DNA of 64,000 bases from Streptomyces sp. NBC_01116 (GTDB lineage: Bacteria > Actinomycetota > Actinomycetes > Streptomycetales > Streptomycetaceae): the NCBI RefSeq assembly GCF_041435495.1, contig NZ_CP108644.1, forward strand, positions 4,697,501 through 4,761,500, in the 5' to 3' direction. Below are positions 22,971-32,277 of the stretch, in pieces. Below the pieces are notes generated by a model that saw nothing but the letters and a program-made list of their open reading frames with translations, ran no database searches and had not been told where the DNA came from. Made by a program: the position numbers and the translations under genes. How positions within the stretch are numbered: position 1 is the first letter of the stretch; every line of letters starts with the position of its first letter.

Positions 22971-25487
22971 TCAGTCTTTCGGCATGGTCGGCCCGGCGGG
23001 TGTGTCCGGCCCGGCCGGCGCGGCCGGTTCGTTCGGGTCCGGGGGTGCTGCCCTGAGGAGTTCGGTGAGCAGGCGTACGGCTCCGCGTTTGTGCAGGGGC
23101 TCGTTGCCGTTGCCGCACTTGGGGGACTGGATGCAGGAGGGACAGCCCGCCTCGCATTCGCAGGACGCGATGGCCTCACGGGTCGCCGTCAGCCACGCAC
23201 GGGCGGTGTGGAAGGCCCGTTCGGCGAATCCGGCTCCGCCGGGGTGGCCGTCGTACACGAAGACCGTCGGCAGCAGGGTGTCCGGGTGCAGTGGTACGGA
23301 CACGCCGCCGATGTCCCAGCGGTCGCAGGTGGCGAAGAGCGGCAGCAGGCCGATCGACGCGTGCTCGGCGGCGTGGAGTGCCCCGCCGAGGATCTCCGGG
23401 TTGACGCGGGCCGCGTCGAGCTGGTCCTCGGTGACCGTCCACCACACGGCGCGGGTGCGCAGGGTGCGGGGCGGCAGGTCGAGCTTCGTCTCGCCCAGGA
23501 CTTCTCCGGTGATCAGTCTCCGGCGGAGGAACGAGACGACCTGGTTGGTTACCTCGACGGAGCCGTAGCAGAGCCGCCCCTGGCCCCAGGGGATCTCGGT
23601 GTCGGTCTCCAGGACGGTGATGGCCGTGGTGTCGCGGGCGACCGTCGAGTACGGCGGGTCGGCCTGCTCGACCAGGGCCACGGAGTCCTCCAGGTCCAGC
23701 TTCCGGACCAGGTGGGTGCGGCCCTGGTGGAGATGGACGGCCCCCTCGTGGACGGCCGTGTGGGCGGCGGCCGCGTCGACGGTGCCCAGCAGGCGGCCGG
23801 TGCCCTCCTCGACGATCTGGACGGGACGGCCGCCGCCGCCCCTGATGTCGGCCAGGTCGGCGGCCCGCTCGCGCCGGGTCCAGTGCCAGCCCGACGCCCG
23901 CCTGCGCAGCAGCTTCGCCGCCTCCAGTTGTGGCAGCAGCTCGGGCACGGCCGGGCCGAAGAGCGCGATGTCGGGCTCGGTGAGGGGCAGCTCGGCGGCC
24001 GCGGCGCACAGGTGGGGGGCGAGGACGTAGGGGTTGTCCGGGTCCAGCACCGTCGACTCGACGGGCTGCTGGAACAGGGCCTCGGGGTGATGCACCAGAT
24101 AGGTGTCCAGTGGGTCGTCCCGGGCGACGAGAACGGCCAGGGCGCCCTGCCCCGAGCGGCCGGCCCGGCCCGCCTGCTGCCAGAGGGACGCCCGAGTGCC
24201 CGGGTAGCCGGAGATGACGACCGCGCCGAGGCCGGAGACGTCGATGCCCAGCTCCAGGGCGGTGGTGGCCGCCAGACCGAGCAGCTCGCCGGAGTGCAGC
24301 GCCCGCTCCAGGGCCCGGCGCTCCTCGGGGAGATAGCCCCCGCGGTAGGCGGCGACCCGCTTCGGCAGCGAGCGGTCGACCTCCGCGAGGCGCTCCTTGG
24401 CGATCACCGAGATCAGTTCCGCGCCACGCCGGGAGCGTACGAAGGCGACCGAGCGGACGCCCTGGAGGGTCAGGTCGGTGAGGAGGTCGGCGGTCTCGGC
24501 CGTCGCGGTACGGCGAACGGGCGCGCCCTTCTCGCCGTGCAGGTCGGTCAGCGGGGGCTCCCACAGGGCGAAGACCAGCTCGCCCCGCGGGGAGGCGTCG
24601 TCGGACACCTCCTCGACCGGGAGGCCCGTCAGACGCCCGGCTGCGACCGCGGGATCGGCCGCCGTGGCCGAGGCCAGCAGGAAGACCGGATCGGCCCCGT
24701 AGCGGGCGCACAGACGGCGTAGACGGCGCAGGACCTGGGCGACGTGGGAGCCGAAGACGCCCCGGTAGGTGTGGCACTCGTCGATCACGACGAACCGCAG
24801 GGCGCGCAGGAAGGACGCCCAGCGGGGGTGGGACGGGAGGATCCCGCGGTGCAGCATGTCGGGGTTGGTCAGGACGTAGTTCGCGTACTGCCGCACCCAT
24901 TCGCGTTCCTCGACGGGTGTGTCGCCGTCGTAGACCGCGGGCCTGACGGTGTTGCCGAGCGGGGCCGCGAGCGCCTTCACCGAGCGCCGCTGGTCGGCTG
25001 CCAGGGCCTTGGTGGGGGCGAGGTACAGGGCGGTGGCCCCGCGGCCGTTGGCGGCCTCCGAGCCGTCCAGGAGCGTGCTGAGGACCGGTGCGAGGTACGC
25101 GAGGGACTTCCCGGAGGCCGTTCCGGTGGCGATCACGACCGACTCGCCGTCCAGCGCGTGCTCCGCCGCTGCCGCCTGATGCGCCCACGGATGGGCGATC
25201 CCGGCCTTCTCGATCGCCGAGATCACTTCTGGCCGGATGCGATCCGGCCAGATGGCATGGGTTCCCGATCGCGGGGGCAGGTGCTCCGTATGAGTGATGC
25301 GCGCGGCCCGGCCCGCCCCTGCGGCGAGCCGGTCGAGGATCATGTCGGGAGAGGGGCGCGAGCCCACACTCTCGGGTGGTCGTCCGGGACGGTGATTCTT
25401 GGCCATCGGCACCGAGTGTGTCACTGGCGTGACGGACAATGGTCCCAAGGCGTCGTGCATGGCTGCTGGTAAGTGATTGAATGCCAT
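22971..25487 (-). CDS. DEAD/DEAH helicase of the Hrq1/YprA type (Rv3649-like)
   Basis: An 838-residue SF2 helicase thought to act in DNA repair. Walker A is VIATGTASGKS, Walker B is FVVIDECHTYRG, motif III is LLASATAADP, and motif VI is WQQAGRAGRSGQGA. The C-terminal Cys-rich site, CECEAGCPSCIQSPKCGNGN, is the four-Cys DUF1998 hallmark. ATG 25487 (MAFNHLPAAMHDAL) matches the usual Streptomyces start; the frame is open to 25664 but overlaps bldG. It is transcribed divergently from bldG across 79 bp, an order shared with mycobacteria and other Streptomyces. Confidence 0.92.
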   Translation of the reverse strand: MAFNHLPAAMHDALGPLSVTPVTHSVPMAKNHRPGRPPESVGSRPSPDMILDRLAAGAGRAARITHTEHLPPRSGTHAIWPDRIRPEVISAIEKAGIAHPWAHQAAAAEHALDGESVVIATGTASGKSLAYLAPVLSTLLDGSEAANGRGATALYLAPTKALAADQRRSVKALAAPLGNTVRPAVYDGDTPVEEREWVRQYANYVLTNPDMLHRGILPSHPRWASFLRALRFVVIDECHTYRGVFGSHVAQVLRRLRRLCARYGADPVFLLASATAADPAVAAGRLTGLPVEEVSDDASPRGELVFALWEPPLTDLHGEKGAPVRRTATAETADLLTDLTLQGVRSVAFVRSRRGAELISVIAKERLAEVDRSLPKRVAAYRGGYLPEERRALERALHSGELLGLAATTALELGIDVSGLGAVVISGYPGTRASLWQQAGRAGRSGQGALAVLVARDDPLDTYLVHHPEALFQQPVESTVLDPDNPYVLAPHLCAAAAELPLTEPDIALFGPAVPELLPQLEAAKLLRRRASGWHWTRRERAADLADIRGGGGRPVQIVEEGTGRLLGTVDAAAAHTAVHEGAVHLHQGRTHLVRKLDLEDSVALVEQADPPYSTVARDTTAITVLETDTEIPWGQGRLCYGSVEVTNQVVSFLRRRLITGEVLGETKLDLPPRTLRTRAVWWTVTEDQLDAARVNPEILGGALHAAEHASIGLLPLFATCDRWDIGGVSVPLHPDTLLPTVFVYDGHPGGAGFAERAFHTARAWLTATREAIASCECEAGCPSCIQSPKCGNGNEPLHKRGAVRLLTELLRAAPPDPNEPAAPAGPDTPAGPTMPKD

Positions 25488-25566
25488 GGCGGCTGGCGAT
25501 CCGTCCCCTGGCCTCCGTCGGGGAGACCGAGGGGCGACCGCTCGATAGCAAGGTGCTGGAGGATCC

Positions 25567-25920
25567 GTGGACCTGTCCCTGTCGACTCGCAATGTGTCCG
25601 GGCCTGGTGGCGACCGTACGGTCGTCGAGGTCGGTGGCGAGATTGATGTGTATACCGCGCCCAAGCTGCGCGAGCAGTTGGTCGAGTTGGTGAATGACGG
25701 CAGCTACCACTTGGTTGTCGACATGGAAGGCGTCGACTTCCTCGACTCCACCGGCCTCGGCGTGCTCGTGGGCGGCTTGAAGCGTGTCCGGGCCCATGAG
25801 GGCTCGTTGCGCCTGGTCTGCAACCAGGAGCGCATTCTCAAGATCTTCCGGATCACGGGTCTGACCAAGGTGTTCCCGATTCACACCACGGTCGACGAGG
25901 CTGTCGCCGCCACCGACTGA
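25567..25920 (+). CDS. bldG: Anti-sigma factor antagonist BldG (STAS domain)
   Basis: A 117-residue SpoIIAA-like STAS protein. The signature DFLDSTGLGVLVGGLKRV includes the Ser that is reversibly phosphorylated, and the strand-helix order is that of the family. In Streptomyces coelicolor BldG is needed for aerial hyphae and antibiotic production; that is established knowledge, and identity here is inferred from near-complete sequence recall and position. GTG 25567 follows GGAGGA by 4 nt. The downstream ATP-binding anti-sigma factor is its usual operon partner. Confidence 0.92.
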   Translation: MDLSLSTRNVSGPGGDRTVVEVGGEIDVYTAPKLREQLVELVNDGSYHLVVDMEGVDFLDSTGLGVLVGGLKRVRAHEGSLRLVCNQERILKIFRITGLTKVFPIHTTVDEAVAATD

Positions 25921-26119
25921 CGTCGGAGCGGACCGGCCTCCGGGTCGGTCGGCAGGCAGTGGACAGGCCGGCAGCGGCAGCGCATGGGCCGTGACGGACA
26001 GGCGGTCGACCTTCGGGTCGGCTGTCGGTTTTGTCGGCTTCCGGAGGAGGAGAGCAGGGGTGCCGGGCGATATGCCCGGGGCCTCTGAGACGTACGCCCG
26101 AACGTTCGAGGGGGATGTC

Positions 26120-26599
26120 ATGGCCACCGTTGAACTCCGCTTCAGCGCCCAGCCTGAACATGTCAGGACGGCCCGCCTGGTGGCGGCCGCCGTGGCGCGC
26201 AGGGCCGGCGTCGATGAGGCGGTGCTCGACGAGGTCAGGCTCGCCGTCGGAGAGGCGTGCAGCCGCGCGGTCGGGCTGCACCGCAGTCACGGCATCACCG
26301 AGCCGGTCAGCGTCGCGTTGACCGAGGAGGAGAAGGCGTTCTCCATCGAGGTCGGGGACAGTGTTCCCGGCCCCGGCGGGGATTCCGCCGCGTCCGCGGC
26401 GCGTAATGGCTCCGGCGCCTCCAGTGCTTCCGGAGCGGGGCCTGTCCGGCCCGATCCCGAGACGGACGGTGAGGGCGAGGACGAGATGGGACTCGCGGTC
26501 ATCAGCGGTCTCGTCGACGACGTGGAGGTCCGATCCGGCGCGGGCGGCGGAGTGATCCGCATGAGCTGGCCGACGGCGGGCGCCGCAGTACGCCCCTGA
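26120..26599 (+). CDS. RsbW/SpoIIAB-type anti-sigma factor kinase, BldG partner
   Basis: A 159-residue GHKL ATP-binding protein. N-box residues appear in LDEVRLAVGEACSRAVGLH, and the G2-like end is DEMGLAVISGLVDDVEV. It should bind a sigma factor and phosphorylate BldG or a similar antagonist. A Ser/Gly/Ala-rich insert (about residues 93-122) widens the nucleotide lid. ATG 26120 follows GGGGGAT by 3 nt. It is the second gene after bldG, as in S. coelicolor (SCO3548). An in-frame start at 25991 is possible but not supported. Confidence 0.85.
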   Translation: MATVELRFSAQPEHVRTARLVAAAVARRAGVDEAVLDEVRLAVGEACSRAVGLHRSHGITEPVSVALTEEEKAFSIEVGDSVPGPGGDSAASAARNGSGASSASGAGPVRPDPETDGEGEDEMGLAVISGLVDDVEVRSGAGGGVIRMSWPTAGAAVRP

Positions 26600-26950
26600 G
26601 GGCCCGCGCACACGCGTGCGCCTGCCCCCCCCATGTCGTACCCGTGTACCCGTTGTACCCGTACCCGTACCCGTGCCCCGCACGTGGCGCCTGCCGTCCC
26701 TGCTCGCGCGGCCCGTGTCTCCGCCCGTGCCCCGTGCCGCCTCCTGTCCGAGCCGGTGACCGTGCCCGTGTCGTTGCCCGTGATTCCAGGTGCTGAGTGC
26801 TGCGTGCTGGGTGCCGAGTGCTGCGTATGAGGGGCCGAGGCGCCTGGGTGCCGGGGTGCCTGGGTGCGGGGTGCTGAGATCCTCCTTGCGTATCCGAGGT
26901 CCTGCGATCCGTGGGCGCTGAGGCACACCAGTGATGTTTCGTTTTCCCTG

Positions 26951-26973
26951 GCCCTGCTGAGCAGGGCCTTTTT
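26951..26973 (+). terminator. Intrinsic terminator with T tract
   Basis: GCCCTGC (26951-26957) and GCAGGGC (26961-26967) form a 7-bp perfect stem with a TGA loop, followed by CTTTTT. It would end bldG-operon transcripts, or act as an attenuator in an hppA leader if transcription starts further upstream. Confidence 0.75.
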
Positions 26974-27082
26974 CCTTGATTCTCTTCGGGTAATGGTCCT
27001 GCCTCATTACTGCATTCGAGCACGATCCCTCCGTCGATCTTTCGGCGTTGGAGGGAGGGCGATCAATTCTCATCCCACCCAC

Positions 27083-27111
27083 TGTTTTGATCAGGTTCCG
27101 CTCCCTACAAT
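27083..27111 (+). promoter_or_regulatory. hppA: Probable hppA promoter
   Basis: TACAAT at 27106-27111 is a good -10 element, with the weak TGTTTT 17 bp upstream (27083-27088) as a -35. The predicted start is about 30 nt before the ATG at 27150. Confidence 0.4.
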
Positions 27112-27149
27112 CCGTCCACGACTTGAGCGCTGAGCGTCAAGGAGGACGT

Positions 27150-29579
27150 ATGGCGGAGTTCTTCACCACCCCATTGGCAGCACTGACGCAAGAATCCGCA
27201 TTCTCTGACCGACCCGTCTCCCTCGCGGCGGCGGTACTCACCGACGGCAACCGGCTGATCGTCATCGTGGTGGCGGTCGTCGCCGCCGCCGCGCTGATCG
27301 TCGCCCAGCTGCTCGTACGCCAGGTCCTGGCGGCCGGCGAGGGCACCGAGCGTATGAAGGAGATCGCCGCGGCGGTCCAGGAGGGCGCGAACGCCTATCT
27401 GGCCCGGCAACTGCGCACGGTCGGTGTCTTCTCCGTCGTCGTGTTCTTCCTCTTGTTCCTGTTGCCGGCCGACAACTGGTCGCAGCGCGCGGGGCGTTCC
27501 CTCTTCTTCCTGGTGGGTGCGCTTTTCTCGGCGGCGACCGGATACATCGGTATGCGGCTCGCCGTACGGAGCAATGTGCGCGTGGCCGCGGCCGCCCGTG
27601 AGGCGACTCCAGCGGAAGGCGAACCGGAAAGAGATCTCACCGCTGTCTCGCACAAAGCGATGAAGATCGCTTTCCGTACCGGTGGTGTGGTCGGAATGAT
27701 CACGGTGGGACTCGGGCTGCTCGGGGCGTCCTGCGTGGTGCTCGTCTATGCCGCCGACGCGCCCAAGGTGCTGGAGGGGTTCGGCCTCGGCGCGGCGCTG
27801 ATCGCCATGTTCATGAGGGTCGGCGGAGGCATCTTCACCAAGGCCGCGGATGTGGGCGCCGACCTGGTGGGCAAGGTGGAGCAGGGCATCCCGGAGGACG
27901 ATCCGCGCAACGCCGCCACCATCGCCGACAACGTGGGCGACAACGTCGGTGACTGCGCGGGCATGGCCGCCGACCTCTTCGAGTCGTACGCCGTCACGCT
28001 CGTCGCGGCGCTCATCCTCGGCATGGCCGCGTTCGGCGACTCCGGGCTCGCCTTCCCCTTGATGGTCCCGGCGATCGGCGTCGTCACCGCGATGATCGGG
28101 ATCTTCGCGGTGGCGCCGCGCCGCTCCGACCGCAGCGGGATGACCGCGATCAACCGCGGCTTCTTCATCTCCGCCGTGATCTCGCTCGCCCTGGTGGCCG
28201 TCGCCGCGTTCACCTATCTGCCCTCCTCGTACGCCGAGCTGGACGGGGTCACCGACGAGGCGATCGCCGGGCACGGGGGCGATCCGCGGATCTTCGCCCT
28301 CGTCGCGGTGGCCATCGGCATCGTCCTGGCCGCGCTCATCCAGCAGCTCACCGGCTACTTCACCGAGACCAACCGCCGCCCGGTCCGGGACATCGGGAAG
28401 TCGTCCCTCACCGGCCCGGCCACCGTGGTGCTGGCGGGCATCTCCATCGGCCTGGAATCGGCCGTCTACACGGCACTGCTGATCAGCCTCGGCGTCTACG
28501 GGGCGTTCCTGCTGGGCGGCACGTCGATCATGCTGGCGCTCTTCGCGGTCGCGCTCGCCGGGACGGGGCTCCTCACCACGGTGGGCGTCATCGTGGCCAT
28601 GGACACCTTCGGGCCGGTCTCGGACAACGCGCAGGGCATCGCCGAGATGTCCGGGGACGTCACGGGGGCCGGCGCCCAGGTGCTCACCGACCTGGACGCG
28701 GTCGGCAACACGACCAAGGCCATCACCAAGGGCATCGCCATCGCCACCGCCGTCCTCGCGGCTGCGGCACTCTTCGGGTCCTACCGCGACGCCATCGCCA
28801 CGGCGGTGGACGAGGTCGGGGCCGGGGCGGGCGAGCTGGGGCTGAGCCTGGACATCTCGCAGCCCAACAACCTCGTCGGCCTGATCCTGGGCGCCGCGGT
28901 CGTCTTCCTGTTCTCCGGGCTGGCCATCAACGCCGTCTCCCGGTCCGCCGGAGCGGTGGTCTACGAGGTCAGGCGGCAGTTCCGCGAGCATCCCGGGATC
29001 ATGGACTACTCGGAGAAGCCGGAGTACGGGCGCGTCGTCGACATCTGCACCCGCGACGCCCTGCGCGAACTGGCCACACCGGGACTGCTCGCGGTCCTGG
29101 CACCGATCGCCGTCGGCTTCACCCTCGGCGTCGGCGCCCTCGGCTCCTACCTCGCGGGCGCGATCGCCACGGGCACGCTGATGGCCGTGTTCCTCGCCAA
29201 CTCCGGGGGAGCCTGGGACAACGCCAAGAAGCTCGTCGAGGACGGCCACCACGGCGGCAAGGGCAGCGAGGCCCATGCCGCGACCGTCATCGGCGACACC
29301 GTCGGCGACCCGTTCAAGGACACGGCGGGCCCGGCGATCAACCCACTGCTCAAGGTGATGAACCTGGTCGCCCTGCTCATCGCCCCGGCGATCGTGCAGT
29401 TCAGCTACGGAGCGGACGCGAACCCGTGGGTGCGGGCACTGGTGGCCGTCGTCTCCATCGGGATCGTCGTCGTCGCGGTCTACGTCTCCAAGCGGCGCGG
29501 CATCGCCGTGGCCGATGACGACGCCTCGGGAGGGGGCGGTCCCTCGGCTCCCGCGACGGATCCGGCGGCGGCCCCGTGA
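27150..29579 (+). CDS. hppA: H+-translocating membrane pyrophosphatase, K+-independent
   Basis: An 809-residue integral membrane pump that couples pyrophosphate hydrolysis to proton export across the cytoplasmic membrane. The substrate-site motif DNVGDNVGDCAGMAADLFES is perfect, and TKAADVGADLVGKVE precedes it. VIGDTVGDPFKDTAGPAINP, the C-terminal substrate loop, is also intact. GNTTKAITKG has Lys at the position that separates K+-independent enzymes from the K+-dependent class, which have Ala there. ATG 27150 follows AAGGAGGA ideally. The C-terminus ends with a Gly/Pro/Ala-rich tail. It is the SCO3547 counterpart. Confidence 0.95.
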   Translation: MAEFFTTPLAALTQESAFSDRPVSLAAAVLTDGNRLIVIVVAVVAAAALIVAQLLVRQVLAAGEGTERMKEIAAAVQEGANAYLARQLRTVGVFSVVVFFLLFLLPADNWSQRAGRSLFFLVGALFSAATGYIGMRLAVRSNVRVAAAAREATPAEGEPERDLTAVSHKAMKIAFRTGGVVGMITVGLGLLGASCVVLVYAADAPKVLEGFGLGAALIAMFMRVGGGIFTKAADVGADLVGKVEQGIPEDDPRNAATIADNVGDNVGDCAGMAADLFESYAVTLVAALILGMAAFGDSGLAFPLMVPAIGVVTAMIGIFAVAPRRSDRSGMTAINRGFFISAVISLALVAVAAFTYLPSSYAELDGVTDEAIAGHGGDPRIFALVAVAIGIVLAALIQQLTGYFTETNRRPVRDIGKSSLTGPATVVLAGISIGLESAVYTALLISLGVYGAFLLGGTSIMLALFAVALAGTGLLTTVGVIVAMDTFGPVSDNAQGIAEMSGDVTGAGAQVLTDLDAVGNTTKAITKGIAIATAVLAAAALFGSYRDAIATAVDEVGAGAGELGLSLDISQPNNLVGLILGAAVVFLFSGLAINAVSRSAGAVVYEVRRQFREHPGIMDYSEKPEYGRVVDICTRDALRELATPGLLAVLAPIAVGFTLGVGALGSYLAGAIATGTLMAVFLANSGGAWDNAKKLVEDGHHGGKGSEAHAATVIGDTVGDPFKDTAGPAINPLLKVMNLVALLIAPAIVQFSYGADANPWVRALVAVVSIGIVVVAVYVSKRRGIAVADDDASGGGGPSAPATDPAAAP

Positions 29580-29585
29580 GCCGTA

Positions 29586-29642
29586 CGTGGCGAAGTGCGC
29601 CGGGTGTAGCGAAGTGGGCCGCGTGTAGCGAAGTGTGCCTGG
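29586..29642. repeat. Three tandem 19-bp repeats
   Basis: Units at 29586-29604, 29605-29623 and 29624-29642 share TGTAGCGAAGTG with small changes. They start just after the hppA stop in a 406-bp gap that otherwise shows no gene. Confidence 0.8.
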
Positions 29643-29985
29643 TGGGCACACCCGTGGGACGCGTGGGCGTATCTGTGTGACACGTGATCAAGGAACGGGC
29701 GGGCGGTGCGTGTTGACGTGCCGTCCGCCTTCCCGTGCTCCGTCTCCGTCTCCGGCTCGGTCTCCGCCTCCCTCCGTGCTCCCGCGTCGGTGTGGGTCGG
29801 TGCCTGAGAACAGCCTTTCGGATGAGTGACCGATCGGGCGTCCGATTCTCTGGGTGAGTGGTATCTCCCTCATTTCCCTTGGTGCAAATGGCTTCAAAAG
29901 CACGCACACCGGATGACCGGCACCCGGCTGTCGTCCCCGCGGCGTGTAAGTTCCGGGGCCGAGAGCCTTGGAAGGGACCCATCCG

Positions 29986-30672
29986 GTGAACAAGAAGCTT
30001 GCAGCCGCACTGTCCGGCGGTGCGGTACTCGTACTGACGCTGTCGGGCTGCAGCGACGACAGCGACAACAAGGTCAACGACTGGGCCAAGAAGGTCTGCG
30101 ACCAGGTTCAGCCGCAACTGCAGAAGATCGCCAACGCCAACGCCTCCATCCAGCAGCAGACCGCGGACAACAGCAAGCCCGCCGATGTCCAGAAGACCGA
30201 CTCGGCCGCCTTCCAGCAGATCTCCCAGGCGTACAAGTCGCTGGGCGCAGCCGTGGACTCGGCCGGCCCGCCGCCGGTCGACGACGGCGAGACCACGCAG
30301 AAGGAAGCGGTGAAGGAGCTCAACGCCTCCTCCAAGGCGTACGCCGACCTCAAGACCGACGTCGACGCGCTCGACACCAAGGACCAGGCGAAGTTCGCCG
30401 ACGGGCTGAAGGGCATCGCCGACGAGCTGAACAAGATCAGCACCAGCGGTGACCAGGCTCTGAAGAAGCTCCAGTCCGGCGAGGTCGGCGTCGCGATGTC
30501 GAAGCAGAAGGGCTGCCAGAAGCCGACTGCCTCGACCGGCCCCTCCGGCTCCGGGGCGGCCGGCTCCGACGCGTCCACGGAGGGCACGGCCCCCGACAAG
30601 AAGGACTCGACGGAGAAGGAGTCCGGGGACAAGGAGTCCGGGGACAAGGACTCCTCGGAGAAGCAGGGCTGA
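29986..30672 (+). CDS. Secreted lipoprotein of unknown function
   Basis: A 228-residue lipoprotein. The signal peptide VNKKLAAALSGGAVLVLTLS is followed by a GC lipobox and SDDSDNK. The body is helical and Gln/Lys/Asp-rich. The C-terminal 50 residues are disordered and repeat KESGDKESGDKDSSEK. GTG 29986 follows GGAAGGG by 9 nt. It lies in the same place as SCO3546 in S. coelicolor, between hppA and the methyltransferase gene. It is likely bound to the outer membrane face or wall region; no function can be assigned. Confidence 0.8.
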   Translation: MNKKLAAALSGGAVLVLTLSGCSDDSDNKVNDWAKKVCDQVQPQLQKIANANASIQQQTADNSKPADVQKTDSAAFQQISQAYKSLGAAVDSAGPPPVDDGETTQKEAVKELNASSKAYADLKTDVDALDTKDQAKFADGLKGIADELNKISTSGDQALKKLQSGEVGVAMSKQKGCQKPTASTGPSGSGAAGSDASTEGTAPDKKDSTEKESGDKESGDKDSSEKQG

Positions 30673-30684
30673 GCGCCGTTCTTC

Positions 30685-30715
30685 CGGCCCGGACACCTTG
30701 TGGGTGTCCGGGCCG
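30685..30715 (+). terminator. 13-bp perfect stem-loop terminator
   Basis: CGGCCCGGACACC (30685-30697) pairs exactly with GGTGTCCGGGCCG (30703-30715) around a 5-nt loop, 13 nt after the lipoprotein stop. There is no T run, as is usual in Streptomyces. Confidence 0.7.
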
Positions 30716-30750
30716 CTGCCGTTGTCGGTGGGAGCGGACACAATGGGTGG

Positions 30751-32277
30751 GTGAGTAAGAGCAGCCTTCCCGCACCCGACCACGCCGCCGCCCTCCGTGA
30801 GGCCCTGCTCGCCGCGGACTTCACCGCGGACGGGCTCCTCGACCGCCTCGGCGCACCCGCCTATGCCGCCCTCGCCCGCAGCGAGACGGTCCCCGCCCTG
30901 CGGGCGACCCGGGGCGACACCCCGCTCGACACGCTGGTGCGGCTGTTCCTGTTGCAGCGTCCCGTCGCCGAGGAGCGGGCACGTGCCGCCCTGCCGCTCG
31001 CCGAGTGCGTCGCGGACGGCTGGGTGAGCCACGCGGACGGGACGGTCCGTGCGGGCGTCGACGTACGGCCGTACGGGGGGCCGGACGGCGAGGACTGGTT
31101 CATCGTGTCCGACCTCGGGTGCGCGGTCGGCGGTGCGGGCGGTATCGGCTCGCGCGATGAGGGCGTCGTCCTCGGGGTCGGCGGGGCCTCCACCACCCTC
31201 GCCGGGATCACCGTCCGGGCACCGGTCGCCTCGGCCCTCGACCTCGGTACGGGCTCCGGCATCCAGGCGCTGCACGCCGCCCAGCACGCGACCCGGGTCA
31301 CCGCCACCGACCTCAACCCCCGTGCCCTGGAGTTCACCCGGCTCACCCTCGCCCTGTCCGGCGCCGCCCCCGCCGACCTGCGCGAGGGCTCCCTCTTCGA
31401 GCCGGTGGGCTCCGACACGTTCGACCTGATCGTCTCCAACCCGCCCTTCGTCATCTCGCCCGGCGCCCGCCTCACCTACCGGGACGGCGGCATGGGCGGC
31501 GACGACCTGTGCCGGGCGCTGGTGCAGCAGTCCGGCGACCATCTGAACGAGGGGGGCTACGCCCAGCTCCTCGCCAACTGGCAGCACGTGGAGGGCGAGG
31601 AGTGGCAGGACCGGCTGCGCTCCTGGGTGCCGCACGGCTGCGACGCCTGGATCGTCCAGCGCGAGGTCCAGGACGTCACGCAGTACGCCGAGCTGTGGCT
31701 GCGGGACAGCGGCGACCACCGCAGCGACCCCGCCGAGTACACCGAGCGGTACGAGGCGTGGCTCGACGAGTTCGAGGCGCGGGGCGCCACGGCCGTGGGA
31801 TTCGGCTGGATCACCCTGCGCAAATCCGCCGCGGCGGCGGCCGGGAATCCCTCGATCGTCGTCGAGGAGTGGCCGCACGCCGTGCAGCAGCCGCTCGGAC
31901 AGGCCGTCCAGGAGCACTTCGCCCGCCAGGACTACCTCCGCGACCAGGACGACGCGGCGCTCCTCGCCGGGCACTTCGTCCTCGCCACCGAGGTCGTGCA
32001 GGAGCAGGTCGGCCTGCCGGGCGCGGAGGACCCCGAACATGTGGTGCTGCGTCAGCACCGCGGCATGATGCGGGCGACCAAGGTCGACGCCGTGGCCGCC
32101 GGATTCGCGGGTGTGTGCGACGGCTCGCTGCCCGCCGGGCGGATTCTGGACGCCATCGCGCAGTTGATGGCGGAAGACCCGGTGCTCCTGCGCGACCGCA
32201 CGCCGCAGGCGATCCGGCTGCTGGTCGAGGAGGGCTTCCTGGAGCCGGCGACCGGCGTCGTACCGCGGGGCCAGTAG
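30751..32277 (+). CDS. N-terminal-helical SAM-dependent methyltransferase (NPPF type)
   Basis: A 508-residue Rossmann-fold methyltransferase. AdoMet-binding motif I is ALDLGTGSGIQALHAAQHA, the acidic loop is VTATDLNPRAL, and the catalytic motif is LIVSNPPFVIS. NPPF places it with HemK/RlmG-type N-methyltransferases acting on nucleic acid or protein amides. The N-terminal 150 residues and the C-terminal 180 residues flank the core. GTG 30751 was chosen because an upstream ATG at 30743 stops at once. It is the SCO3545 counterpart; the substrate is unknown. Confidence 0.85.
   Translation: MSKSSLPAPDHAAALREALLAADFTADGLLDRLGAPAYAALARSETVPALRATRGDTPLDTLVRLFLLQRPVAEERARAALPLAECVADGWVSHADGTVRAGVDVRPYGGPDGEDWFIVSDLGCAVGGAGGIGSRDEGVVLGVGGASTTLAGITVRAPVASALDLGTGSGIQALHAAQHATRVTATDLNPRALEFTRLTLALSGAAPADLREGSLFEPVGSDTFDLIVSNPPFVISPGARLTYRDGGMGGDDLCRALVQQSGDHLNEGGYAQLLANWQHVEGEEWQDRLRSWVPHGCDAWIVQREVQDVTQYAELWLRDSGDHRSDPAEYTERYEAWLDEFEARGATAVGFGWITLRKSAAAAAGNPSIVVEEWPHAVQQPLGQAVQEHFARQDYLRDQDDAALLAGHFVLATEVVQEQVGLPGAEDPEHVVLRQHRGMMRATKVDAVAAGFAGVCDGSLPAGRILDAIAQLMAEDPVLLRDRTPQAIRLLVEEGFLEPATGVVPRGQ

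Larger units (their letters stand above)
26600..27149. other. 550-bp gap upstream of hppA: short repeats, terminator, promoter
   Basis: After the anti-sigma stop the sequence is filled with GTACCC-type hexamer repeats (about 26635-26683) and GTGCTGAGTGCTG-type repeats (about 26790-26830). A strong intrinsic terminator at 26951-26973 follows, and then a promoter-like TACAAT at 27106-27111. No protein-coding signal is convincing. Confidence 0.6.

Noticed and set aside
23176..26127. A 983-residue minus-strand frame over the helicase and bldG
   Set aside because: It is the out-of-frame shadow of the helicase, with Arg/Gly/Pro-rich composition, and it crosses bldG.
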